A stretch of 64,000 nt of DNA from Nitrososphaerota archaeon (GTDB lineage: Archaea > Thermoproteota > Nitrososphaeria > Nitrososphaerales > Nitrosopumilaceae). Where the stretch lies: positions 1-64,000 of the forward strand of contig JAJPKL010000012.1 of NCBI GenBank assembly GCA_021323705.1. The letters run 5' to 3'. The notes beneath the pieces were generated by a model that ran no database searches, was not told the DNA's origin, and saw nothing but the letters and a program-made list of their open reading frames with translations. Shown in pieces: positions 28,196-37,591 of this stretch; the stretch's first letter is position 1; each line of letters begins with the position of its first letter. Position numbers and translations under genes: made by a program.

Positions 28196-28650
28196 TTCTT
28201 CAGACCGGCAATTTTGCCACGCAGTTCTTTATCATTAGATATTCTCGGATGTGATGGATCAGCCAATATGACTTCATACCACAGATAGACGCCATCTTGA
28301 TAAAGATAGTATGAACCAAGAAGTTTCAGGTTAGGAAATCTTTCAAGCACTCTGCGTTCAGCAACTTTTTGCATACTAAGTGCGGGTTTTATTCTCAGTA
28401 CACCAAGATGTTTTGGTCTTCTTCCTGCAACAGGTCTCTTTTTGCGCATGTTGCCCCTACCAACTCTCATTCTTACTACTACAATGCCTTGTTTTGCCTT
28501 GTATCCAAGCTGTCTTGCCTTGTGCAGCCTGCTTGGTCTTTCAATCCTTTCAAGCGCATGCTGTTTTCTCCATTCTACAGCCTTTGCTCTAAGCTCAGTA
28601 GAGTTTTCTTTCCACATTTTAAGCCAGACCTGTTCTTGATGACTGGTCAT
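28192..28650 (-). CDS. rpl15e: 50S ribosomal protein L15e
   Basis: RPSRLHKARQLGYKAKQGIVVVRMRVGRGNMRKKRPVAGRRPKHLGV..KLLGSYYLYQDGVYLWYEVILADPSHP. Confidence 0.97.
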   Translation of the reverse strand: MTSHQEQVWLKMWKENSTELRAKAVEWRKQHALERIERPSRLHKARQLGYKAKQGIVVVRMRVGRGNMRKKRPVAGRRPKHLGVLRIKPALSMQKVAERRVLERFPNLKLLGSYYLYQDGVYLWYEVILADPSHPRISNDKELRGKIAGLKN

Positions 28651-28746
28651 ATACTCCGCACTACCAAATTCCCCCTTAATATTCTGTTACAACACTAGGA
28701 ATCATGTTTCAAAACCCTATTATGAAATAACATTATTGCAAAAATC

Positions 28747-29376
28747 ATGGGAAGATTTGCTGTCATTCTATTTGTGACAATATCAATTTTGATTCTAACA
28801 CTAATTGGTCCATCATATGGATTTACCCAGATCTCCATTGTCACAAGTAAGCCTGTTTACAAATATGGCGATAGCCTCTCCTTTTCAGTTACAGTTTCAA
28901 ATGTTACCGGAGATATGGCTGTTTTAGAGATCGTTGACCAGTCGAATCATTCGTCGTCTCCCATCAACCTAATGATTACAAAACCAGTCTCAAATATCAC
29001 TGCCCCCGTTCCATTTTATAGAACAACATTTCCACCTGGCACTTATTTTATCAGAATTCAATATGACGGAACCAATGCCGTCTCACCCTTTCAGCTAGTG
29101 GACGCTGAAAATATTGCAATACCGCCAGCATTCAAAGACGTAGCAGATTCATGGGTTCACAACCAAACATCTAACAAGTTATTTGGTGAACACATTGCAG
29201 AGCTCATCAATGCAGAAGTAATAAAGATAGATAATTACCAAAAACCAAATATGACAGTGATTCCATCATGGTTCAAAAATGATGCAGTGTGGTGGTCAAG
29301 TGGTTTTATTTCAGATAATGATTTCGGGCATGCAATAGAATATCTCATCAAGCATAATATAATGAAGGTCATCTGA
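28747..29376 (+). CDS. Secreted protein with C-terminal thaumarchaeal WW/IxYLI repeat
   Basis: Signal peptide; C-term VIPSWFKNDAVWWSSGFISDNDFGHAIEYLIKHNIMKVI. Confidence 0.75.
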   Translation: MGRFAVILFVTISILILTLIGPSYGFTQISIVTSKPVYKYGDSLSFSVTVSNVTGDMAVLEIVDQSNHSSSPINLMITKPVSNITAPVPFYRTTFPPGTYFIRIQYDGTNAVSPFQLVDAENIAIPPAFKDVADSWVHNQTSNKLFGEHIAELINAEVIKIDNYQKPNMTVIPSWFKNDAVWWSSGFISDNDFGHAIEYLIKHNIMKVI

Positions 29377-30142
29377 CTTTTCGTGATAGTTTTGCAGGTC
29401 TTCTTCTTGCGGCACTTGCAATTACAATTATTACAACAAGAGATATGGCTCCGATCACAGACAGATCAACATAGCTTAGGCTGATGGTTATGTTTGGCAT
29501 ATATGGTATCTTGAAAACAACATTTTGCGTCATGTTTACCTGAGTTGTTGCATTTTCCAAAGTAATGTTTGCCTGTGTAGATTTAGTTGTAGATGGAGTC
29601 ATCGGGTTTGTGCTTGGCATTTCCGTAGTTGGTGGCAGATGACTGACAGACTGATTTGTTTGCGGCTTAGATGGCGTGGTTTGCGACGGAGTAGAAGATG
29701 TCAATGGGGCTTGAACGTTACTGCCAGCAGGTCCTGAGATTGCAACAAAAGTTCCAATTATCTCAATCTGCCTATTTCCAGGCGTAAGTTGAATCGATAT
29801 ATTTCTTGTAGTCGAGGTAGGATTTTTTTCTTCAACGTTTTCAAGCGTACCATCAACTACAACAATAAACGGAATGTCATTATTTCCTTGTTTAGAATCC
29901 AGAAGAGCTCGAGGTATGGTAAGTTCAAGATATGAATTGGAGTTTGATACTTGAACAGTTGCAATTAATTCATCATAAGTAGGATTTGTCTCCATGCCTT
30001 GCATATTAACTCCATTTGCAGTGTAATTTACCTGAAAAGTTTTTCCTGCTACAACGGACACAGTTCCCGAATCAGCAAAGGCTGGAATTATAGACAGCAT
30101 TACAAGAACTATTACAGCAACTGCAAGTACTAGGCGTACCAC
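29369..30142 (-). CDS. Secreted, C-terminally membrane-anchored protein with Ser/Thr/Pro-rich linker
   Basis: Signal peptide; STPSQTTPSKPQTNQSVSHLPPTTEMPSTNPMTPSTTKST linker; TM near C-term. Confidence 0.65.
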   Translation of the reverse strand: MVRLVLAVAVIVLVMLSIIPAFADSGTVSVVAGKTFQVNYTANGVNMQGMETNPTYDELIATVQVSNSNSYLELTIPRALLDSKQGNNDIPFIVVVDGTLENVEEKNPTSTTRNISIQLTPGNRQIEIIGTFVAISGPAGSNVQAPLTSSTPSQTTPSKPQTNQSVSHLPPTTEMPSTNPMTPSTTKSTQANITLENATTQVNMTQNVVFKIPYMPNITISLSYVDLSVIGAISLVVIIVIASAARRRPAKLSRKVR

Positions 30143-30144
30143 GA

Positions 30145-31071
30145 CTAGATAACGCCACGAAGAATCATTATTATCTTTTCTGCTATAACATTTGCAGCTA
30201 AAGCCTGAGCTTCTCTTGTCTGAGCTCCTATGTGAGGAGTACAGATAACGTTTGGCAAAGTGGCAAGCTTGTTTCCCACAGCAGGTTCTTTCTCAAACAC
30301 ATCCAAGGCTGCTCCTGCAATTTTTCCTTCCTTTATGGCATTGTAGAGTGCCTCTTCATCAATTATCTCTCCTCTGGATGTATTGATGAGATAGGCAGTT
30401 TTTTTCATCTTTGATAGCCTTTGTGTATTAACAAGATGTTTTGTCTCAGGCGTGAACGGTACATGAAATGATATGTAGTCTGCGCTTGAGAGCAAGGTGT
30501 CAAGATCAGTCTTGACCAGTCCTACTTCTCTTGCAAAGTCTTCCTGGATTGGAACTACGTCATATCCTATGATATTCATATTTAGTGCTTTGGCGTGTCG
30601 TGCAAGTTTTTTCCCAATATTTCCCAGTCCTACTATACCAAGATATTTACCAGAAAGTTCGCTTCCCATTAGTTCCTTTTTTAACCACTTTCCATTTCGT
30701 ATCTCCCTGTCAGCACGCGGAATCTCCCTGGCAAGCGAGAGCATGAGCCCCAAGACAAGCTCAGCTACAGCGTTCATGGCTCCCTCTACCGCATTGATTA
30801 CTCGTATGCCCTTTGCCTTTGCAGCATCCACATCAATGTTGTCAAGACCTACTCCAACTCTTGCAATTATCTTGCACGCATTGGCTTTTTCTATCAAATC
30901 TTTTGTCAATTTGGTTCTGCTTCGCACTATCACAATCTCGTAATTACCAATCTTCTCCTTAATTTGGTCAGGAGTGATTTCTGGTTCGTAAGTAATTTTT
31001 AAACCATTTTTTTGTAGTATCTCGTTTAATATTTTATCAACCTGATCACAAATTAGAACTGACTGATTCAT
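30145..31071 (-). CDS. serA: D-3-phosphoglycerate dehydrogenase-like 2-hydroxyacid dehydrogenase
   Basis: GKYLGIVGLGNIGKKLARHAKALNMNIIGYD, LINTSRGEIIDEEALYNAI, TPHIGAQTREAQ; short form without ACT domain. Confidence 0.9.
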   Translation of the reverse strand: MNQSVLICDQVDKILNEILQKNGLKITYEPEITPDQIKEKIGNYEIVIVRSRTKLTKDLIEKANACKIIARVGVGLDNIDVDAAKAKGIRVINAVEGAMNAVAELVLGLMLSLAREIPRADREIRNGKWLKKELMGSELSGKYLGIVGLGNIGKKLARHAKALNMNIIGYDVVPIQEDFAREVGLVKTDLDTLLSSADYISFHVPFTPETKHLVNTQRLSKMKKTAYLINTSRGEIIDEEALYNAIKEGKIAGAALDVFEKEPAVGNKLATLPNVICTPHIGAQTREAQALAANVIAEKIIMILRGVI

Positions 31072-31155
31072 ACTCATGCAAGATGACCAATACTTACAGA
31101 ATATAATCATTATTGTGGAATTTGGATAAAAAAGGAAAAAGTAGGATTATTGGAC

Positions 31156-32460
31156 TTACTGTCCAGTCATGTTTCCTAGTTGGGCAGCACGATCGTTTGT
31201 GCATTCACAGTGGACAAATGTCTGCTGTGGTATGCTTGTTCCAGGCACACTCGAGACTGGAGGTACAGCATCCGATGGGTTTGGAGCTGGACTTGCTTGA
31301 GCTAGCTGCACTGCAGCCGCACCACTAAAGATGGCTGCGTAGTCATGGTTGACGATAACATATGCACCTGGTTCGTCATATACAACATCGACGATTGCAT
31401 CTTGTGAACCGCCAATGTCCCATGTCTGTGTACCCATTGCTTGTACCATGTTACCCTGTGTAACTCTGTCCAATTGTGATCCTACAATGTGGAAGAACAC
31501 TGGCATGTTGCCTTGGTTTACCACAAAGTATCTTACGTGTTGACCAACTGGTAGAATTATTGGGGCTGCCTCGTCATGACCACCTGCACCCTTCCACACC
31601 TTTGTTACAACTGGATCATAGCCAAATGGTTTGCCGTTTATCACAGTCCAAGTTGTTTGGTGCTTGAACATGGCATCTTGGTTGTATGAACCGTTGTCAT
31701 CTATGTAGAGTTGGTTGAATTGCATGGTGAACTCATATGCTGCTGGAGAAACTAGTGTGTTGTTCAACACTACTTGACCATTTTGTGTCGCAGTTCTCTG
31801 GACTAGGAGTTTGTGGTATCCGTTTAGTGGATCAACAATTACCATTCCGTACATGCCGGAAAGAACATGTTGGTCCATACCAATTACACCTACACCTTCA
31901 CAGTGATACTTGAAGGCACCAGGAGTTTGTGCGATGAATGCATATGTGTTTGACTTGCCTGGCATCACAGGACCAAAGTTTGGAACTGCAGATATTCTTG
32001 CAGCGTGGATATCAAGGCTGTGACCTGTCAGCTCAGTTGATGGTACATTTAGGGTAACCTCGATGACGTCACCTTGTGTTACTCTAATTGTCGGACCAGG
32101 AACTTGGCCGTTGAAGGTCATTGCATGATACATCTTTCCGCCAGGAATTGGCAGATCGACGCTTTGTGCAGTCAGTGTTACTTCATGGACGGTTCGACCA
32201 GCTGCTTTTTCAGCCGCTACTTGGTCTAACGGAATTGCATCCGCACCGAACATATTGAACACAAGACCGCCGACGCTTGCGACATCTTTTGCAGTCACAG
32301 AATCAATTGTCTGTGGTGTCACTTTGTCAATTGTCTCTGGTGATACGCCTAGGGCGTTACCAGCTACTGCCTGTGTGTTTGAATATGTGCTACCGAACAG
32401 AATTCCAGCCACTGCCGCTACTGCAACAATGGATAGTATACTGTATCGTTTATTCATCAT
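31156..32460 (-). CDS. nirK: Copper-containing nitrite reductase, AOA type
   Basis: Cu sites: GHSLDIHAARIS, GAFKYHCEGVGVIGMDQHVLSGMYG, FFHIVG, YVIVNHDYAAIF; N-terminal signal. Confidence 0.93.
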   Translation of the reverse strand: MMNKRYSILSIVAVAAVAGILFGSTYSNTQAVAGNALGVSPETIDKVTPQTIDSVTAKDVASVGGLVFNMFGADAIPLDQVAAEKAAGRTVHEVTLTAQSVDLPIPGGKMYHAMTFNGQVPGPTIRVTQGDVIEVTLNVPSTELTGHSLDIHAARISAVPNFGPVMPGKSNTYAFIAQTPGAFKYHCEGVGVIGMDQHVLSGMYGMVIVDPLNGYHKLLVQRTATQNGQVVLNNTLVSPAAYEFTMQFNQLYIDDNGSYNQDAMFKHQTTWTVINGKPFGYDPVVTKVWKGAGGHDEAAPIILPVGQHVRYFVVNQGNMPVFFHIVGSQLDRVTQGNMVQAMGTQTWDIGGSQDAIVDVVYDEPGAYVIVNHDYAAIFSGAAAVQLAQASPAPNPSDAVPPVSSVPGTSIPQQTFVHCECTNDRAAQLGNMTGQ

Positions 32461-32557
32461 CTCGAGTCTTTTTTATAAGTATATTAATCTATTGGGTTTT
32501 GACTGCAAAATAAGTGAAAGTTATGATGATACTTGAGATATTTTTGTAATTTTTCAA

Positions 32558-33958
32558 ATGCGAATGAATATTAGGAATTTTAATGGTAGGGTGCACGTGG
32601 AATACAGAACAGACAGAGACTCACTTGGAGAAGTAAAAATTCCTGCTGACGCATATTATGGCGCGTTTACATCAAGAGCAATCAACCAGTATCATGTGAC
32701 AGGTCTTAGGCCTCACATCAATTTGATAATGGCGTTCGTCATGATTAAGAGATCTGCCGCTGTTGCCAACATAAGAACCAAGGCAATAGATACTAAACGC
32801 GGAAATGCAATTGTCAAGGCATGTGACAAGATAATATCTGGAAAGTTTCTTGATCAGTTTCTCATAGAGTCGATCAACTCTGGTGCAGGTACTGCTTTCA
32901 ACATGAACACAAACGAGGTCATTGCAAATGTGGCCTTGGAGATCCTTGGAGAGAAGAAGGGAAATGACAAAGCCTTACACCCCAATGATCATGTAAATAT
33001 GTCACAGTCAAGCAATGACACATTTCCAACTGCGATGCATGTGGCGATTCTTTTCAATATGAAGCAAGTTATTCCAGTACTTGACGAACTGATAAAGATA
33101 ATAACAAAAAAGGCAAAAGAGTTTTCAGGCTATCAAAAAATAGGAAGAACACACCTGATGGATGCACTCCCTGTAACACTAGGAGGTGAATTTGCTGCGT
33201 ATGCAACGGCCATTGCAAAGGCTCGCGATGCAATTTTTGTAGCACAAAAAGAACTAGAATACGTTGCTTTAGGAGGAACTGCAGTAGGCACTGGTGCAAA
33301 TACGCCAAAGGGGTACAGAGATATTGCAATTTCAGAACTTGCAAAGATTTCAAAGTTGCCACTCAAGCCACAATCTGATATGCAGTATGGTTTGCAGAGT
33401 AGATTTGCAGTATCATATCTTTCATCAACGCTGAAAAATTTGTCTTTGGAGCTCGGAAGATTTTCAAATGATATTCGATTAATGGCATCCGGTCCTGTTG
33501 CTGGGCTCTCAGAACTTGGCATACCTGCAGTACATGCAGGCTCTTCTATAATGCCTGGAAAAGTCAATCCGTCACTTGCAGAATGCATGAATATGATCTG
33601 CTTCAACATAATAGGCAATGATACTACTGTTGCGCTTGCGGCTCAAGCTGGTCAGTTCGAACTTAATGTGATGCTGCCGGTTATGTTGAAGGCAATGCTT
33701 GAGTCAACTGATATGCTCAAGAACTTTGTGCCGATATTTTCTCACAATCTTGTTGCAGGTCTTACTGCAAACAAACAGAAACTTCGTCAATACATAGAAA
33801 ACAGCCCTGTAATAGTCACCCTCCTCTCACCAAAACTTGGCTACCTAGTTTCTGCAGATCTGTACAAAGAATCGCTCAAGACAGGCAAAACCATACGACA
33901 ACTTGTTATCTCAAAAGGATTAATGAGTGAGAAAGAAGTTAACGCATTACTGGGCTAA
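32558..33958 (+). CDS. fumC: Fumarate hydratase class II / aspartase superfamily
   Basis: MNTNEVIANVA, GSSIMPGKVNPSLAECMNMIC signature; start may be GTG at 32591/32597. Confidence 0.92.
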   Translation: MRMNIRNFNGRVHVEYRTDRDSLGEVKIPADAYYGAFTSRAINQYHVTGLRPHINLIMAFVMIKRSAAVANIRTKAIDTKRGNAIVKACDKIISGKFLDQFLIESINSGAGTAFNMNTNEVIANVALEILGEKKGNDKALHPNDHVNMSQSSNDTFPTAMHVAILFNMKQVIPVLDELIKIITKKAKEFSGYQKIGRTHLMDALPVTLGGEFAAYATAIAKARDAIFVAQKELEYVALGGTAVGTGANTPKGYRDIAISELAKISKLPLKPQSDMQYGLQSRFAVSYLSSTLKNLSLELGRFSNDIRLMASGPVAGLSELGIPAVHAGSSIMPGKVNPSLAECMNMICFNIIGNDTTVALAAQAGQFELNVMLPVMLKAMLESTDMLKNFVPIFSHNLVAGLTANKQKLRQYIENSPVIVTLLSPKLGYLVSADLYKESLKTGKTIRQLVISKGLMSEKEVNALLG

Positions 33959-33959
33959 C

Positions 33960-35228
33960 ATGGCAAAAATCTGGGTAGAAGCATATGGATGCTCTGCAAG
34001 TTTTGCAGATTCAGAAATGATTACTGGACTTGTTGTGAACGGTGGACATACGCTTGCACAAAATCCATCTGATGCAGACCTTAACGTGGTTGTAACATGT
34101 TCAGTCAAGGATGCAACAGCCAACAAGATGATCCATCGAATAAAGCGATTAAAGAACAAGCCGCTAGTTGTAGCAGGCTGCCTCCCAAAGGCAGAGATGG
34201 GAACTGTAGAAAAATTTAGTCCAAATGCAAGCCTCCTTGGACCAAATTCCATTGGGAAGACTTTGGAAATAATTGAATTTACTTTAAAAGGTCAAAAAAA
34301 GATTGAGCTTGAAGATTCCGACATATCAAAAGTAGGACTGCCAAAAGTACGCCTAAACCCCGCTGTTGGAATAGTGGAGATAGCTAGTGGATGCATGAGC
34401 GAGTGTACTTTCTGTCAGACAAAGCTATCAAAAGGCGAGCTTCAAAGCTTTAGAATTGGTGACATAGTCAGACAAGTAAGACAAGAGATTAACGATGGAT
34501 GCTCTGAGGTGTGGCTAACATCAACTGACAACGGATGTTATGGTTTTGATATTGGAACCGATCTTCCAACCCTAGTCGATGCCGTTTCAGAGATAGAACA
34601 AGATTTTATGATTCGTGTAGGCATGATGAACCCAATGTACATGCCAAGAATACGAAATGGGTTGCTTGAGTCATTTGAAAGTCCCAAAGTTTTCAAGTTT
34701 CTTCACATCCCAGTTCAGAGTGGAAGCAACAGAGTGCTCAAGGAGATGAAGCGAGGCCACACAGCAGAGGTCTTTAGGAAATCAAGCGAGCTATTCAGGA
34801 AAAAGTTTGAAAAATTCACAATTTCAACAGACATTATTGTAGGATTTCCAACAGAGACGGAGGATGACTTTGAACAAACCCTCGACCTCATAGGAGAAAC
34901 TAGGCCAGACATCATCAACCTGTCAAGATATAGTGCAAGACCCGGTACAAAAGCATCTTTGATGGAACAAATTCCCGTATCAGAAGTCATGCGAAGAAGC
35001 AAGATTGTTTTTGACATGGCAAACAGGATATCTCATGAGAGAAATCAGGAATGGATTGGTTGGGAAGGCGAGGTCCTGTTCGATGAGAGTTCAGATGGCA
35101 CCATAAAAGGTCGCAATTACGCGTACAAGCCAGTCATGGTCAACAGCAAGGTCAGTATAGGTCAGAGGTCAAAAGTAAGAATAACAGATGCTGCAAAACA
35201 TGGACTTTATGGTCAGATTACGAGCTAA
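33960..35228 (+). CDS. Radical SAM tRNA methylthiotransferase (CDKAL1/MtaB-like, t6A to ms2t6A)
   Basis: VEAYGCSASFADSEMITG, ASGCMSECTFCQTKLSKGELQSF (CxxxCxxC), C-terminal TRAM-like region; ATG at 33960. Confidence 0.92.
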   Translation: MAKIWVEAYGCSASFADSEMITGLVVNGGHTLAQNPSDADLNVVVTCSVKDATANKMIHRIKRLKNKPLVVAGCLPKAEMGTVEKFSPNASLLGPNSIGKTLEIIEFTLKGQKKIELEDSDISKVGLPKVRLNPAVGIVEIASGCMSECTFCQTKLSKGELQSFRIGDIVRQVRQEINDGCSEVWLTSTDNGCYGFDIGTDLPTLVDAVSEIEQDFMIRVGMMNPMYMPRIRNGLLESFESPKVFKFLHIPVQSGSNRVLKEMKRGHTAEVFRKSSELFRKKFEKFTISTDIIVGFPTETEDDFEQTLDLIGETRPDIINLSRYSARPGTKASLMEQIPVSEVMRRSKIVFDMANRISHERNQEWIGWEGEVLFDESSDGTIKGRNYAYKPVMVNSKVSIGQRSKVRITDAAKHGLYGQITS

Positions 35229-35302
35229 ATTTTTTAGATCGAAGTTAGGACGAAAACTAAGCAACAAAGTTTTTTAATCATTTTTGTAAGCAAGAGAGAG
35301 TC

Positions 35303-36256
35303 ATGGAATTTCAGATGCAAGGACCAATTCTAGTCGTAGGATTAGGCGGAGTCGGCAGCAGACTTGCTACAGGTATAAAAGAAAAACTTGGTTGCGATTC
35401 TCTCATAATAAGCCATGACCCAAAGGACCTAAACTTGGAATCTTCCAAGATTTTAATAGATACAAATCCAATTCTAAACCCCTCAGCATACCTCATAAGA
35501 GGAATATCATTTGCTGCAAAAAACACGATTGCTGAAAAACTTGAATCCTATTCCACTATAATCATCATAGCCAACCTGGCAGGCAAATCAGGCGCCGCCA
35601 TGGCTCCAATCGTATCTCAGATTAGCAAGGAAATGGGGAAAAGCGTACTCTCCTTTGCAATCATGCCCTTCAAGTTTGAAAAAGATAGGATTTTCTTTTC
35701 AGGAGTTTCACTAAAAAGGCTGAAAACAAATTCGGACTGTACAATAATCATAGATAATGATGCTTTGCTTGACAGCAATCCCGATCTAACACCTGATCTA
35801 TGCAATACAATCACAAATAATGCACTGATGCATGTGATTTCCACCTTGAAGGATTCAACCTTGCCTCTTAAGACAAACATTCTCTCAACAAGCAAGGACA
35901 TACCGGATGTTGAGACATCACTACGAGATTCAATCAAGATGCTTTATGAAGACGCGCCTCCAAATAACATCAAGAGTGCACTGCTCTACGTGGTCGGAGG
36001 CAACAAAGTGCCAATAGGCATGCTAAACTCAATGGTAAGCACCATCAGCGGCATATTCAGCAACGACAGCACGCGGGTAAGCCTGTCAGTTACAAACGGT
36101 GAAAAGTCCAAGGTTGTGTTGCTCACTTCCATAGAGGGAGAGACTCGTTTTGACAAATATGATCCTCTAGGGATAATCCCGGGAGAAAATACACTAGACT
36201 GGAATGAACCAGATGCTAGCGTAAAGATAGATTTGGAATTAGAACAAATAGAATAA
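35303..36256 (+). CDS. Degenerate FtsZ-like protein
   Basis: VVGLGGVGSRLATGIKEKL (G1-like); IIIIANLAGKSGAAMAPIVSQISKEMGKSVLSFAIMPFKFE vs FtsZ ..AGMGGGTGTGAAPVVAEIAKELG..VVTKPFSFE; no NxDFAD T7 motif. Confidence 0.8.
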   Translation: MEFQMQGPILVVGLGGVGSRLATGIKEKLGCDSLIISHDPKDLNLESSKILIDTNPILNPSAYLIRGISFAAKNTIAEKLESYSTIIIIANLAGKSGAAMAPIVSQISKEMGKSVLSFAIMPFKFEKDRIFFSGVSLKRLKTNSDCTIIIDNDALLDSNPDLTPDLCNTITNNALMHVISTLKDSTLPLKTNILSTSKDIPDVETSLRDSIKMLYEDAPPNNIKSALLYVVGGNKVPIGMLNSMVSTISGIFSNDSTRVSLSVTNGEKSKVVLLTSIEGETRFDKYDPLGIIPGENTLDWNEPDASVKIDLELEQIE

Positions 36257-36257
36257 T

Positions 36258-36785
36258 TTACTCTTTTGATTTCTTTGCAGGTTTAGATTCGGTCTTTTCT
36301 TTCTTCTCTTTAGGTTTTTCTTCTGCTTTCTTCTCTTCAGTTTTCTTTTCTTCTTTCTTTGGTTTCTCTTCCACTTTTTTCTCTTCTGACTTGGGTTTCT
36401 CTTCGGCTATCTTTTCTTCAGATTTGGGTTTTTCTTCCGTCTTTTTCTCTTTTGGCTTTTCTTCGGATTTCTTCTCTTCAGTTTTCTTTTCTTCTTTCTT
36501 TGATTTTTCTTCTGCCTTTTTCTCTTCCTGATATTTTGAAACTATAATGTTTCCATCGTCATCTTTTGAAAGTTTTACTCTAATTTTTCTTGGGGGGTGT
36601 CTGATTCCACGCTCCCACACTAAATGGCTGATTTCTTCTTCAATTTTCACATTTTCGGATTTCATATGTTTTGAGGCAAAGGCTCGTATCATGTTTATTG
36701 CTCTTTTTGCCCTTTGGTTATTTGGAGAGAGTAGTACTTTTCCCAAATTAATTGTGTAGATCCTCTCTAATGTTTCCTCAGACAA
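36258..36785 (-). CDS. rpl31e: 50S ribosomal protein L31e with long Lys/Glu-rich C-terminal extension
   Basis: Core ERIYTINLGKVLLSPNNQRAKRAINMIRAFASKHMK..LVWERGIRHPPRKIRVKLSKDDDG; about 89-aa K/E/P/S tail. Confidence 0.95.
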   Translation of the reverse strand: MSEETLERIYTINLGKVLLSPNNQRAKRAINMIRAFASKHMKSENVKIEEEISHLVWERGIRHPPRKIRVKLSKDDDGNIIVSKYQEEKKAEEKSKKEEKKTEEKKSEEKPKEKKTEEKPKSEEKIAEEKPKSEEKKVEEKPKKEEKKTEEKKAEEKPKEKKEKTESKPAKKSKE

Positions 36786-36944
36786 CTAACCAACCCTCAC
36801 ATCTGTTCTGCGCCACTGTCTCCTCTTTGGGTTTGTTCTCACTCTACGTTTTGTCTTTACTATAACCCAGGCTGGAACTGCAGAATTCTGCTTTATTTTA
36901 CTCATCAGCCTAATCTTTCGTGGAGTTGACTTGCGTGCAGCCAT
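36786..36944 (-). CDS. rpl39e: 50S ribosomal protein L39e
   Basis: MAARKSTPRKIRLMSKIKQNSAVPAWVIVKTKRRVRTNPKRRQWRRTDVRVG. Confidence 0.97.
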   Translation of the reverse strand: MAARKSTPRKIRLMSKIKQNSAVPAWVIVKTKRRVRTNPKRRQWRRTDVRVG

Positions 36945-36991
36945 AAAAGTTTGAGAAACTTGACCTCTTTTTAAATGAATCTCAAAATAGA

Positions 36992-37555
36992 TCACAGCAA
37001 ACCGTTTGATGACAATGTCAGGTAAATCTGGTGCAACATCCTAGCAGAGGCTCCCCATATCAAATGGTTTTGAAATTTGAAAGTGTACATTTCTTGGATA
37101 GAATGATGTGCAGGATCTTTGTCATCGTCCATTGTTTTCAATAGCGGAATAAGGGGGATCTCCAAGATGGATTCAATCTCGGAATTTGGATTTATTTCAG
37201 GAATTTCCTCCCGTATTGTTATAAAAGGAGATATAGTAAAACCAGAATTCAGAGTAGTAACAGGTTTGAGTTGTCCAATAACCTCCCTTCTAGGTATCAC
37301 GGCACCTATTTCTTCGTCAGTTTCTCTCAAGGCAGTATAGAGAAGATCCATGTCGTTTTCTTGCCACCTTCCGCCAGGAAATGATATTTCTCCAGCATGA
37401 TAATCCATAGTCTTTGGACGCTCGGTCATTATAATGGACGGTTCAGGTCCATAAATTATTACAAGCACGGCAGCAAGCTTGGTTTTTTCAGAATTATGCA
37501 CTCCAGCGTCAATCGAGCATGACAAGGCATTCTTTATTTTTTCTAATTCCAACAT
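36992..37555 (-). CDS. NUDIX hydrolase (CoA pyrophosphatase-like)
   Basis: ISFPGGRWQENDMDLLYTALRETDEEIG Nudix box. Confidence 0.92.
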   Translation of the reverse strand: MLELEKIKNALSCSIDAGVHNSEKTKLAAVLVIIYGPEPSIIMTERPKTMDYHAGEISFPGGRWQENDMDLLYTALRETDEEIGAVIPRREVIGQLKPVTTLNSGFTISPFITIREEIPEINPNSEIESILEIPLIPLLKTMDDDKDPAHHSIQEMYTFKFQNHLIWGASARMLHQIYLTLSSNGLL

Positions 37556-37591
37556 ATTGTACTACGCTAGATTTGTTATTTTTTGTTGTGA

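Noticed and set aside
36258-36540. Repetitive tttcttctc-rich DNA that could be read as a minisatellite or CRISPR-like array
   Set aside because: It is the coding sequence of the Lys/Glu tail of L31e; no regular spacer-repeat structure.
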